Assembly: GCF_000526775.1 (NCBI RefSeq)
Contig: NZ_JAGS01000001.1
Span: 124,001 to 188,000 of the forward strand
Length of the DNA: 64,000 nt
Reading direction: 5' to 3'
Source: Ruminococcus albus AD2013
Lineage (GTDB): Bacteria > Bacillota > Clostridia > Oscillospirales > Ruminococcaceae
Each line of letters starts with the position of its first letter. Within the stretch, counting starts at the first letter, position 1. This document shows positions 1 through 8,329 of the stretch, piece after piece. A program made the position numbers and the translations under genes. The notes under the pieces were generated by a model. The model ran no database searches. It worked only from the letters and a program-made list of their open reading frames with translations, and was not told where the DNA came from.

Positions 1-1442
1 ACCTCTCCGTAGTTTGTCCAGTTATATCTGACAGCATTGGGAGAGGGGACTTTTTCAGACCATACGAGGGCTTTTCCGCCGCCAATAGCTGCCTGAGCGG
101 GGGTGAATTTGCCGTCATCGCCTGCTATCTCGAAGCCTTTGATGGAGCCTTTGACTTTGAAACCGTTTTCGGCGTGGGAGAAGCTCACTTCGGCTTTGCC
201 ATCGTTGAAGATACAGCTTTCGTAGATAGGGCCGAATGCGTCAACGTCCATACCGTAGACAATCTTTTCGGCTTGCAGGCAGAGTCTTTCGCCCACGGGG
301 AGTTTATCCTTGGGGTGTATCTCGTTGAACTCGCCGCAATCGAGGATAACTGCGATGCCTGTATTTTTCACGGTGCGGAAGGTCTTCATCTGGGCTGAAC
401 GTATCTTGCACCAGTTTTTATAGTCGGGGTCTGCGGCGTAGCTGTGCATTGGAAGTTGTACCATTATAAAAGGCAGGGTATCGTCGCCCCATATCTCACG
501 CCATTTTGCTATCAGCGCTGTCAGCAGTACATAGTAGCTGTCAGGTTTGTGGTCGTCGGATTCGCCCTGATAGTAGAGAAAGCCGCGGAGGGTATAGGGG
601 CAGACCCTTGTGAGCATATTTTCATACATATTGCAGGGTCTGAAGGGGTTGAATTCGTTTCTGGGACCCGGCCAGCCGTATATGCCCAGTTTTTCTTCAA
701 GCTGACCCCATGACATATTCGGGTCAACATCCCAGTAGACCTGCGCTTTTTTCAGCCAGTTCTTTTCATGTTCGAGAAAGGCTTCATACTCGGCTTTCTG
801 TTCTTCGAGGGTCTTGCCTTTTATGGTATCTTCGTACTCGGTGATATAGGAGGATATGCGCCTGTCGTTTTCAAGAGTTTCTCTGTCGACCCAGTTTGAA
901 GCGGAGGTGCCGCCCCAGTTACAGCCGATAAGACCGACTACAACTCCGAGGTCTTTTGAAAGCTTGCGTGCAAAGTGGAGACCTACTGCACTCCAGCATT
1001 TTGAAGTTTCGCTGTCAGCCCTTTGCCATACGGCTTGTTCACCCTGACGTTCGGCTTCCTCGGCGGTAGCGACTTTCGGGGTGTAGTAGTAGCGTATGGG
1101 GGTGTCCTTATTCAGTTCGGCGAGGCATTTTGCGCCGTCCTTGGCGTTCTGTATCTCCAGTTCCATATTGGATTGACCGCCGCATAACCAGACTTCACCG
1201 ATCGCAATGTCGGTAAAAGTAATGGTATCGGTGCCGTCGGTAACTGTCAGGGTAAGACCCTCTGCCGCTTCCATGGGAAGCAGTTCACACTGCCATTTGC
1301 CGTCCTTGACGGTACATTCGGTTTTGTTTTCGCCGATAGCCGCGGTGATGATCTTTCCGTCTTCGCCTGTGCCCCAGACAGCTATGCATTTCTCACGCTG
1401 GAGAACCATACTGTCTGAAAACATCTGTGAACATTTCAACAT
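1..1442 (-). CDS. Sialate O-acetylesterase-like SGNH carbohydrate esterase (3' end outside window)
   Basis: This gene starts at the ATG at 1442, preceded by GGAGGG, and runs off the left edge, so about 480 codons are visible and the C-terminus is missing. The reading frame contains the block WLCGGQSNM (about residues 70-78), which carries the nucleophilic serine of the sialate O-acetylesterase/DUF303 branch of SGNH hydrolases. It also has YYQGESD and the late IHPKDKLPVGERL block that supplies the catalytic His. The family removes acetyl groups from sugars such as sialic acid or xylan. No signal peptide is visible, since the protein begins MLKCSQMFSDS, so it probably acts inside the cell. In a plant-fibre degrader an acetyl-oligosaccharide substrate is more likely than sialate, but this is inference. 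Confidence 0.85.
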   Translation of the reverse strand, partial: MLKCSQMFSDSMVLQREKCIAVWGTGEDGKIITAAIGENKTECTVKDGKWQCELLPMEAAEGLTLTVTDGTDTITFTDIAIGEVWLCGGQSNMELEIQNAKDGAKCLAELNKDTPIRYYYTPKVATAEEAERQGEQAVWQRADSETSKCWSAVGLHFARKLSKDLGVVVGLIGCNWGGTSASNWVDRETLENDRRISSYITEYEDTIKGKTLEEQKAEYEAFLEHEKNWLKKAQVYWDVDPNMSWGQLEEKLGIYGWPGPRNEFNPFRPCNMYENMLTRVCPYTLRGFLYYQGESDDHKPDSYYVLLTALIAKWREIWGDDTLPFIMVQLPMHSYAADPDYKNWCKIRSAQMKTFRTVKNTGIAVILDCGEFNEIHPKDKLPVGERLCLQAEKIVYGMDVDAFGPIYESCIFNDGKAEVSFSHAENGFKVKGSIKGFEIAGDDGKFTPAQAAIGGGKALVWSEKVPSPNAVRYNWTNYGE

Positions 1443-1473
1443 GATTATCCCTCCTGTTTATACCCGATTGATT

Positions 1474-1755
1474 TTATAGTAAACGTAATATCAGCCTGAT
1501 GATGAGGTAAACCGCCTGATAAAGCGGAACTACCCAGCCGCCGCACGCAGTCAGTATGAACCCAATGGCGATACCGTTTGTGAAACCTTCTCTGCCGTAT
1601 TTACGGCGACATTTGCTGTTTTTCAGGGCGGGTGCAGCCCAGCCCTCTTCTATGCCGAAGATAGCGCAGTGTATGCCGATGTACAGCCATAAGACATAGT
1701 ATCCCAGTGATATCCGGAATATCCATGTAAAGACAAGACCGATGATGTGCGGCAT
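1474..1755 (-). CDS. Small membrane protein of unknown function
   Basis: The protein has 93 residues if translation begins at MPHIIGLVFTW, where AAAGGGGG sits about 6 bases before the ATG. A longer reading from 1818 has no comparable ribosome binding site. Two or three hydrophobic stretches are visible: residues 3-30, a segment around GIAIGFILTACGG, and a C-terminal VYLIIRLILRL helix. A short basic cytoplasmic loop (KNSKCRRKYGRE) lies between them. The family was not recognised. The gene lies downstream of galE and upstream of the esterase, all on the minus strand, but a terminator separates it from galE. Confidence 0.55.
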   Translation of the reverse strand: MPHIIGLVFTWIFRISLGYYVLWLYIGIHCAIFGIEEGWAAPALKNSKCRRKYGREGFTNGIAIGFILTACGGWVVPLYQAVYLIIRLILRLL

Positions 1756-1845
1756 ATTGGCACCCCCTTTATAGGTTTTACAGCGGTGAACTTGTTTTCT
1801 TTGTTCTGATTTTACCACAACGGGAAAGCTTTGTCAATGAAAAAA

Positions 1846-1875
1846 CGCCCGAAAAAGGTGAATTTTTTTCGGGCG
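1846..1875 (-). terminator. Rho-independent terminator of galE
   Basis: An 11-base stem (CGCCCGAAAAA / TTTTTCGGGCG) has an 8-base loop. Read on the minus strand, the stem is followed by TTTTTT. It lies 28 bases beyond the galE stop codon. Confidence 0.8.
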
Positions 1876-1902
1876 CGACAGTGTCATTTGTATTTCGTAT
1901 TT

Positions 1903-2913
1903 TTATAGACCGTTGGGGTTGTTCTTGATGAAGTTCCAGCTGCTGGCTGTCATTTCATCGAGGGTCAGCTTAGCCTCCCAGCCGAAGATCTTCTTGGCTT
2001 TTTCGGGGTTTGCATAGCAGGTGGCGATATCGCCCGCACGCCTTGGCATGACCTTGTAGGGGAGTTCCTTGCCGCAGGCTTTTTCAAAGCTGTGGAGAAC
2101 ATCGTAAACGGAAGAACCCTTGCCTGTGCCGAGGTTGACTGCGTCACAGCCTGTATGCTCCATAACGTATTTAAGTGCGCAGAGGTGACCCTTTGCAAGG
2201 TCTACCACGTGGATATAATCGCGGACACCTGTGCCGTCGGGGGTATCGTAATCATCACCGAAGATACCAAGTCTTTCCAGCTTGCCGACTGCTACCTGAC
2301 AGATATAGGGCAGCAGATTGTTGGGTATGCCGTTGGGATCTTCGCCGATAAGTCCGCTTTCATGGGCGCCGATGGGGTTGAAGTACCTCAGCAGGGATAC
2401 AGACCATTCGGGATCGGAAACACATACATCGCGGAGTATCTGTTCTATCATCACCTTGGTGTAGCCGTAGGGATTGGTGGCAGAGGTGGGCATATCCTCG
2501 GTATAGGGCGCTTTGTTCACGGGACCGTATACCGTAGCTGATGAAGAGAATACTATCTTTTTGCAGCCTGCCTTGCGCATAGCCTGTATCAGCAGGAGAG
2601 TGCCTGTGATATTGTTATGGTAGTACTCAACGGGTTTTTCAACGCTTTCGCCTACAGCTTTGAGTCCTGCAAAATGGATGACAGCGTCTATCTTGTTTTC
2701 CTCGAATATCCTGTCCATTGAAGTGAGGTCAAGCATATCAGCCTCATAGAAGCCGAATTCCTTGCCTGTTATCTTTCTTATCCTGTTAAGGGCTTCGGGT
2801 TTGGAATTGGAAAAGTTATCCATTATAACTACGTCATATCCCGCATTAAGCAGTTCAACGACGGTGTGGCTGCCGATGAAGCCTGCGCCGCCTGTAACGA
2901 GTATCATTGCCAT
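1903..2913 (-). CDS. galE: UDP-glucose 4-epimerase
   Basis: GalE interconverts UDP-glucose and UDP-galactose in the cytoplasm, serving the Leloir pathway and glycopolymer synthesis. The 336-residue product is of normal length for the family. It has the NAD-binding GGAGFIG motif at residues 8-14, the serine cluster FSSSATVYG near residue 122, and the catalytic YxxxK pair at Y149/K153. The ATG at 2913 has GGAGG nine bases upstream. The adjoining minus-strand operon (3.0-7.3 kb) encodes surface glycopolymer transferases, which fits a role in supplying UDP-galactose for the cell envelope. It has its own promoter and terminator. Confidence 0.96.
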   Translation of the reverse strand: MAMILVTGGAGFIGSHTVVELLNAGYDVVIMDNFSNSKPEALNRIRKITGKEFGFYEADMLDLTSMDRIFEENKIDAVIHFAGLKAVGESVEKPVEYYHNNITGTLLLIQAMRKAGCKKIVFSSSATVYGPVNKAPYTEDMPTSATNPYGYTKVMIEQILRDVCVSDPEWSVSLLRYFNPIGAHESGLIGEDPNGIPNNLLPYICQVAVGKLERLGIFGDDYDTPDGTGVRDYIHVVDLAKGHLCALKYVMEHTGCDAVNLGTGKGSSVYDVLHSFEKACGKELPYKVMPRRAGDIATCYANPEKAKKIFGWEAKLTLDEMTASSWNFIKNNPNGL

Positions 2914-2955
2914 GTCAGATTACCTCCGGTAAATTATTTTAATTAATATATAATC

Positions 2956-2983
2956 ATTATACCATATTTTGCTCATATTTCAA
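2956..2983 (-). promoter_or_regulatory. galE promoter
   Basis: On the minus strand TTGAAA (2983-2978) and a perfect TATAAT (2961-2956) are 16 bases apart. They lie about 45 bases upstream of the galE start codon. Confidence 0.7.
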
Positions 2984-3018
2984 TTGACAATTCTGCTAAA
3001 AATACGGGGCTGATGCTG

Positions 3019-3546
3019 TCATGACAGCTTTTCTTTCAGTTGTTTTTCGATGCTGTCTGCATCATCGGAGATTATCAGTATATCAAATCCGCCTGCGTTG
3101 AATATCTTGGCGTTTTCAAGCTTGGGTACTTCCTCGGGGCGGTAATCGCGGAAAGTTGCGGTTCGGCTTTCAAGGCGCTGTTTAAGAAGTTCCTGACCAT
3201 CGATGCCCTCATCGAACTTTACGGCGGAGACTTCGTCGGGATATCCGCCGTTCTCGTTGTAGAGTATGGCACCATCGAGGATATTAGCAAAGCCTGTTTC
3301 ATAGAACTGTGCCGCGTTTTTGTCGTATTTTCCGTCACCCTTGGAAAGTCTGCCGTCAAGATTATCATGGCTTATGTCGGCAAGGAGTTCTTCGGCGGAG
3401 ATATCTGCGGCTTTCTCGGTGCCTGCGGCTGAGGAAGTATCCGCCTTGGTATCGTTATTTGTGCTGCAGCCGCACATCATCAGCATTGCGGTCAGTATCA
3501 GCGCGGCTGTTTTAATTGTTTTCTTCGTTATAGTTGTTCTCTTCAT
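3019..3546 (-). CDS. Small lipoprotein, DUF4358-like
   Basis: The product is a 175-residue exported lipoprotein. The chosen start, MKRTTITKK, has AGGTGG eight bases upstream and lies inside the end of the preceding gene, giving a 35-base overlap. A signal peptide with the lipobox MCGCS is followed by a Thr/Ser/Ala-rich linker and a small alpha/beta domain (ISAEELLADI... to IEKQLKEKL). This layout resembles DUF4358 lipoproteins of Clostridia, whose function is unknown. Translational overlap with the transferase gene suggests it is made with the glycopolymer machinery. The family match is from memory of typical sequences and is moderate. Confidence 0.65.
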   Translation of the reverse strand: MKRTTITKKTIKTAALILTAMLMMCGCSTNNDTKADTSSAAGTEKAADISAEELLADISHDNLDGRLSKGDGKYDKNAAQFYETGFANILDGAILYNENGGYPDEVSAVKFDEGIDGQELLKQRLESRTATFRDYRPEEVPKLENAKIFNAGGFDILIISDDADSIEKQLKEKLS

Positions 3547-6157
3547 AGTTGTCTGCCACCTCAAAATCTTCATAGCCTTCTATCTCGTGATTATCGTAGA
3601 GATAGGTTATGATAGTGTTATAAATCTCCCGTTTGCAGCCATCACGGGCTGAGCCGAGATATTCGTCCGCTTTTTGGGACATTTCTTCTTTGATGTTCAT
3701 GCCGTTTTCGATATATCCGCAGAGGATATCGGCAAGCTGTTCGGGGGTATCGGCTTTTTCGCCGAAGGGCTTGCCCTCGGTGCCGAAGTATATCAGCGGC
3801 TTGCGCATTATGCCTGCGGAAAGTTCCTCGGGGTCATCGGTGATGATGAGGGACGAACGGCTTTTAAGTTCATCGGCATTGAAATCATCGGTCAGGAATG
3901 TGACTTTATCAAGTCTTGGCAGGGCGTTTGCTTCATCGTTGGTCACACCCTCAAAAGCAATGGTAAGGGAATAGCCGCTGTCATTGAGGGCTGTTTTTAG
4001 TTTTTCGTTTTCGAGAAGTTCTTTCAGAAGCTTAAAAAACTCGGTATCTTTGAAGGGTGCCTGTTCCTCGGGGACGTATTTTGCAAGCATCAGCAGCATA
4101 TCACTGCTTGTTGAATTATCGGTTATGAGGTCATAGCTTGTAAGACCTGTGAGTTTCAGCACCTCGGTGTTCTCATAGCCGTATTCGGGCTTTCTCAGTT
4201 CTTCTATGTAGTCACCGGTACCGCAGAAGTAAAGTCTGACATTGTCGTGCAGACGATGGTTTTTCGTGATAGCGGGCTTGTCCTCGGGAGAATTTTGCAG
4301 GAAAACATTTGTTGTTGTGCTGAGCCTTGTAAGGCTGTACGATGTATCATCATTTCCCGGGAAATTCTTTTGCAGGATATCGGGAACGGTTGTGATATAT
4401 ACCTGCGCGTTCAGGAAAAGCAGTTTATGCAGCAGAGAACCTCTGTACAGGGGCTTGTAGCCGTCTTCGATAAGGCGCTGTGCCGCGGGGCTTTCCCTAT
4501 CGGTGATGTAATAGCAGTAGAGTTCGTCATGGCGGGTCATGGCATAGCGGAACATATCCTCTGCCGCACCGCCGCCTTTTTGGGTATCATCTGCAAAAAG
4601 CCAGATATTCTTGTTTCTGAACCAGAATTCAGTACAGCGGTAGGCTGTCCTCAGGTTGAAAGACACGCCTTCCTCGGCTGCCCTTTTCATCGAACCGCGG
4701 AAAGCTCTGCGCTGTGCCTTTTCGGAGAGTGCAAGAGTGACAAGTCTGCCGTTTTCGGCGCGGGCGAAGAAATTGTTTCCGAGAGGGAATATACTTTCGT
4801 GACAGCCATCTTCAATTCGGCTGCCGGGAGTGCGGAATATTGTCTTTAGCTCGTATTTACAGCCTTTGAAGAGTATGAAGAAACACAGCTCGGCCCTTTC
4901 CTCCGATATAGGTATGCTCAGGTGGAATGTTCGCTGTCTTTCAAGCTTTTTACCGAAATACATAACAGGCTCGCCTTTGCGGTCGTAGTTCAGCTTGTAT
5001 TCGTCGCCTGCGTATTCGGCGGTCAGCTTTGTGCGGCGCTCGCTGAATATGTTATCGAAACAGCAGTCTATCTCGAAATTGTTCTTATACAGGTTCAGCT
5101 GGACAATCTCGATGAAGAGCCTTGTGCTGTCGAAAAGGACGATATCTTTCTGCACCGAGAAAAGCCTGTCACTGTTGTAGCTGATATCGGGGAAGTAGTT
5201 CTCGTGGCCGTGCTTCAAGCCCAGAAGCAGGCGCTTTTCTTCGGGATTTGCGGAGAATAAGCCGTATACATCACATATCACCTTGTCCTCGATTGGACGC
5301 AGGACTTTTTGTATGGTGTCGATGACCCTGCTTCTTTCATCCTCGGGAAATTCTTTTATGCGCAGACCTCTATCGTTACATTCCATTACCTTTGCGGTGA
5401 TGAAATGCTGTAGGAAAAGGGGAAGTCTGCCGTCCTTTCCTTTACAGGTCTCAGTAAGGGGGATAAGGCAGTTATCGAAGATGGCGGTGTAAGTTTCGGC
5501 TTTGTCCGAATTTTCGGGGAGCATATCTTTCTGCGCGGGGGAGATCCTTTTTTCAGCCAGCCATGCGGTAAGGCGGTCATCGTAGAAAAATCTCTTTTCT
5601 TCGCAGAGGGCTTTCAGCATACATTTTTGCTGAGTAAAATCGCCTGCTTCTGTCTCAAAACGGTGTTCGGCGGCAAATGAGGTGCGCACCACCACGGCTT
5701 CAAAAGTCGAAGGAAAGCAGTTGTGGCTTTTATTAAGGTCGATGACTGCTGCCCTGACCGATAAGGGGAAGAAGGTATTTTTACCGCTTCCTGCTAGTCT
5801 GCCGCAGGCTATATGCAGTTCTGGGTCGCTGTCAAGGGCGGCTATAAGTCTCGGAAAATATGAGGGGTCAACCTTGCCGCCTGCACGCATGACGGTGCAG
5901 TAATCGGCGTTTGCATACTTTATAAAAGTGTTCAGCAGTTCTGCTTCGCTTTTGCCGCCGATGTTGATAAAGGCGGTCATTCCGAAAGCGGAGGAACGTT
6001 CAAGGTAGAGCTTTTTTCTGTCGTCTTCGGTGAAATCACCTGCGATGATAAGGAATATATCCTTTACAAGTTCGCCCGACTGACCTGCGATGTTCAGAAC
6101 GGTATCAAGGGCTACCCTGTCGGAGGCACCTACTGTCAGCAATACTGAAAGCTTCAT
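3512..6157 (-). CDS. Large two-domain glycosyltransferase-like protein with CDP-glycerol-transferase-like C-terminal half
   Basis: This is an 881-residue cytoplasmic or membrane-associated protein. Residues 1-200 have the layout of a GT2 nucleotide-sugar transferase (MKLSVLLTVGASDRVALDTVL). However, the segment where GT2 enzymes carry DxD reads VMRAGGKVDPSYF, without the acidic pair. The C-terminal half (about 490-860) resembles the TagB/TagF CDP-glycerol glycerophosphotransferase fold: WFRNKNIWLFADDTQKGG, ITDRES and LLHKLLFLNAQVYITT. The usual DYSSVxFDW nucleotide-binding motif is replaced by LIITDDPEELSAG. Its ATG overlaps the stop of the upstream gene (ATGA). It is probably a teichoic-acid-like polymer synthesis or scaffolding protein, and catalytic competence is doubtful. 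Confidence 0.65.
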   Translation of the reverse strand: MKLSVLLTVGASDRVALDTVLNIAGQSGELVKDIFLIIAGDFTEDDRKKLYLERSSAFGMTAFINIGGKSEAELLNTFIKYANADYCTVMRAGGKVDPSYFPRLIAALDSDPELHIACGRLAGSGKNTFFPLSVRAAVIDLNKSHNCFPSTFEAVVVRTSFAAEHRFETEAGDFTQQKCMLKALCEEKRFFYDDRLTAWLAEKRISPAQKDMLPENSDKAETYTAIFDNCLIPLTETCKGKDGRLPLFLQHFITAKVMECNDRGLRIKEFPEDERSRVIDTIQKVLRPIEDKVICDVYGLFSANPEEKRLLLGLKHGHENYFPDISYNSDRLFSVQKDIVLFDSTRLFIEIVQLNLYKNNFEIDCCFDNIFSERRTKLTAEYAGDEYKLNYDRKGEPVMYFGKKLERQRTFHLSIPISEERAELCFFILFKGCKYELKTIFRTPGSRIEDGCHESIFPLGNNFFARAENGRLVTLALSEKAQRRAFRGSMKRAAEEGVSFNLRTAYRCTEFWFRNKNIWLFADDTQKGGGAAEDMFRYAMTRHDELYCYYITDRESPAAQRLIEDGYKPLYRGSLLHKLLFLNAQVYITTVPDILQKNFPGNDDTSYSLTRLSTTTNVFLQNSPEDKPAITKNHRLHDNVRLYFCGTGDYIEELRKPEYGYENTEVLKLTGLTSYDLITDNSTSSDMLLMLAKYVPEEQAPFKDTEFFKLLKELLENEKLKTALNDSGYSLTIAFEGVTNDEANALPRLDKVTFLTDDFNADELKSRSSLIITDDPEELSAGIMRKPLIYFGTEGKPFGEKADTPEQLADILCGYIENGMNIKEEMSQKADEYLGSARDGCKREIYNTIITYLYDNHEIEGYEDFEVADNYEENNYNEENN

Positions 6158-7266
6158 TTGTCTGCCCCCTTTCTGCCGAATATCTCAGCTATTATCCTGT
6201 CGGTGGAATGTCCGTCACAGCTGCCCATGTGGTAGGATACGCACTTTTCAAGTTCTGCGGTGCTGCGGCAGGAAAGTTCGTGGTCGATGGCGGTGAAAAG
6301 CTCATCGGCTGTTTGTGCGACGGTTGTGGGGAAGCTGTGGTAATCAACGTAGAATCCACGCTCGGTATCAAAGTCTTTGAGGTCGGGGGCGAAGAATACG
6401 AAAGGCTTACGGTAGATAAGCCAGTCGAAAACTACGCTGGAATAATCGGTGACGAGTATATCCGCAATGGCGAAAAGGCTTTCGGTAGGGAAACCGTCAT
6501 CGGGCTGCATATGAGGGTGCAGCTTCTTTATAAGGTATCTGCCCTGAGCGGCGCAGACCTTTTCGATATCCTCACCACCCACAACATAGGGCTCGGCGGC
6601 ATTTCCGCGGAATGTGGGTGCCCAGAGGACGATCTGTTTGCCGAATGCTTCGGGGTGGGATTTGAAGAATTTCTCTCGGCAGAGGTCGTTGTACTTTTTG
6701 CTGTAATAGATATCTGTGCGGCTGATGCCGAGAGGGCGTACATTATCGTATCTCTGGCGGAAAGAACTTGCTATCACGGGGGCAACGCAGGGTGCGCTGA
6801 CTGTCCAGAGGTCGTAGCCACCAAAGACATCGCCCTTGTAGAACGATGGCACGCAGTCCTCGGAATCGTAGCCTGCTTTTTTCAGCAGACCGCCAGAATG
6901 CCACAGCTGAGTGACGAAAGTTTCACTGCGCTTATGACAGCTTGAAACGGGCAGGAAAGTATCACAGATGAATATTTGTTCAGCCCTGCCGAAAGCAATC
7001 ATGAAATCCAGTATAAAGCGCACAAGAGCGGGCTTGGAGCATTTTTTGAAATCGAGGTAGAACTCTTTGACGTGAACACCTTCCAGCTTTGCCACCTTGT
7101 GGCGCATAACGCGCATACTGAAAGGGCAGGTATCGTGGTGGGCATCAGCGAATATAACAAGACCTTTTTCGATTTCGCCGCGGGAAAAGATGAAATATAT
7201 AAATGGCAGCAGTACATTCTGCAAAAACATTTTAGCAAGCTGCCTGAGTTTCAGTTTAAGGCTCAT
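6154..7266 (-). CDS. CDP-glycerol glycerophosphotransferase family protein
   Basis: The family polymerises or primes glycerol-phosphate or related chains of wall teichoic acids at the inner face of the membrane. The 370-residue product begins at MSLKLKLRQLAKMF, where AAGGAG lies seven bases before the ATG. A longer upstream reading has no such site. An amphipathic N-terminal stretch precedes the GT-B fold. The signature TDYSSVVFDWLIYRKPFVFF is present near residue 290, as are LWHSGG and a KKLHPH block expected of the family. It is translationally coupled (ATGA) to the next gene. The polymer made cannot be deduced. Confidence 0.85.
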   Translation of the reverse strand: MSLKLKLRQLAKMFLQNVLLPFIYFIFSRGEIEKGLVIFADAHHDTCPFSMRVMRHKVAKLEGVHVKEFYLDFKKCSKPALVRFILDFMIAFGRAEQIFICDTFLPVSSCHKRSETFVTQLWHSGGLLKKAGYDSEDCVPSFYKGDVFGGYDLWTVSAPCVAPVIASSFRQRYDNVRPLGISRTDIYYSKKYNDLCREKFFKSHPEAFGKQIVLWAPTFRGNAAEPYVVGGEDIEKVCAAQGRYLIKKLHPHMQPDDGFPTESLFAIADILVTDYSSVVFDWLIYRKPFVFFAPDLKDFDTERGFYVDYHSFPTTVAQTADELFTAIDHELSCRSTAELEKCVSYHMGSCDGHSTDRIIAEIFGRKGADK

Positions 7267-7474
7267 GATGATCTCCTTGTATGGGGTTATGATTAGGATA
7301 CCCGTTGACGAAAGGCGTGAACGGGCATATTCTTGCGTATACAGTATAGCACAAAAGGGCGGGGGTGTCAAATCGTGGTGATTATGAATTATGAATTAAA
7401 AAGCGCTTCTCTGCAAGTCAGCAAAAATCAGTAAAAGAATCACAAAAAATGAACATTCACAGCGCCTATTCTCG

Positions 7475-7503
7475 TTGACTTGTAACTAATAATGTGATAT
7501 AAT
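7475..7503 (+). promoter_or_regulatory. Promoter of the DUF4867 gene
   Basis: TTGACT (7475-7480) and TATAAT (7498-7503) are separated by 17 bases. They lie about 90 bases ahead of the ATG at 7593. Confidence 0.8.
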
Positions 7504-7592
7504 AGTTGTGTTATCATGGTGGCAGATGTTTCTGCCTGCCGACGATTTTTTGTGTATTTTTGCACATGATACCGTAAAGGAGGACACATATA

Positions 7593-8213
7593 ATGAAGAT
7601 CTATTCGGTTAATGATCCCGAATTCAGAGAGTTCGGTAAGGTGCTTGAAGGTTATGACACCAAGGAACTCATCGCTGCGATGAACGCTGTTGAGATGCCT
7701 GCGGAGGGCGTTGCCTATGAGCCCTGGATCGATTCTCTTGAAAAGTGCGGCATTTTCACCAAGCTGGAGAACAACGCTTTCGGCGGTATGCCCATTGAAC
7801 TGGGTATGTGCTGGGGTCACAACAAGGCGCTGAACTGCCTTGAATACCACAGAAACAGTGAGATAAATATCGGTGCTGATGATTTTATACTGCTTCTGGC
7901 TAAGCAGGAAAAGATAATTGACGGCGTACTGGATACTGCTGATGTAAAGGCATTCCGTGCACCTGCGGGAGCTGTTGTTGAGGTATACGCTACTTCACTG
8001 CACTATGCTCCTTGCCAGACTGCTGACGGCGGTTTCAGGGTTGCGATAGTTCTGCCCAGAAACACCAATACCGATCTGCCCAAGGGTGAGATCATAGATG
8101 CAGAGGACAAGACTCTGTGGGCAAGAAACAAGTGGCTGCTGGCTCATGCTGATTCTGCTGAGGCTAAGCAGGGCGCTTATGTTGGTCTGAAGGGTGAGAA
8201 TATCACCATCTGA
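7593..8213 (+). CDS. DUF4867 family cupin-like protein
   Basis: The product is a 206-residue soluble protein. It matches the general pattern of the DUF4867 family, found in gut Firmicutes, with the opening MKIYSVNDPEFREFGKV, the central MCWGHNKALNCLEYHR and an AGAVVEVYATSLHYAPC strand. The His/Glu spacing in the central block (GHNKALNCLEYH) recalls a cupin metal site. The family is often found near sugar-metabolism genes, and a sugar-isomerase-like role has been guessed but not shown. Here it is a single-gene unit with a consensus promoter, AAGGAGG ahead of the start codon and a terminator 24 bases after the stop. Confidence 0.75.
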   Translation: MKIYSVNDPEFREFGKVLEGYDTKELIAAMNAVEMPAEGVAYEPWIDSLEKCGIFTKLENNAFGGMPIELGMCWGHNKALNCLEYHRNSEINIGADDFILLLAKQEKIIDGVLDTADVKAFRAPAGAVVEVYATSLHYAPCQTADGGFRVAIVLPRNTNTDLPKGEIIDAEDKTLWARNKWLLAHADSAEAKQGAYVGLKGENITI

Positions 8214-8237
8214 ATATTTTGAATGATTTACGAAAAG

Positions 8238-8267
8238 GAAGTACCGTCTGCGGGCGGTACTTCTTTT
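8238..8267 (+). terminator. Terminator of the DUF4867 gene
   Basis: A perfect nine-base stem (GAAGTACCG / CGGTACTTC) is followed by TTTT, just after the stop codon at 8213. Confidence 0.85.
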
Positions 8268-8279
8268 CGCATAATAAGG

Positions 8280-8316
8280 AAAGGCATTTCTGCATGGATA
8301 TAGCAGAAATGCCTTT
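8280..8316 (-). terminator. Terminator of the dockerin subtilase gene
   Basis: A 14-base stem (AAAGGCATTTCTGC paired with its complement) lies 14 bases beyond the minus-strand stop codon at 8330. T-rich sequence on the minus side is limited, so it may serve both directions. Confidence 0.7.
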
Positions 8317-8329
8317 GTTGTTATATGGG

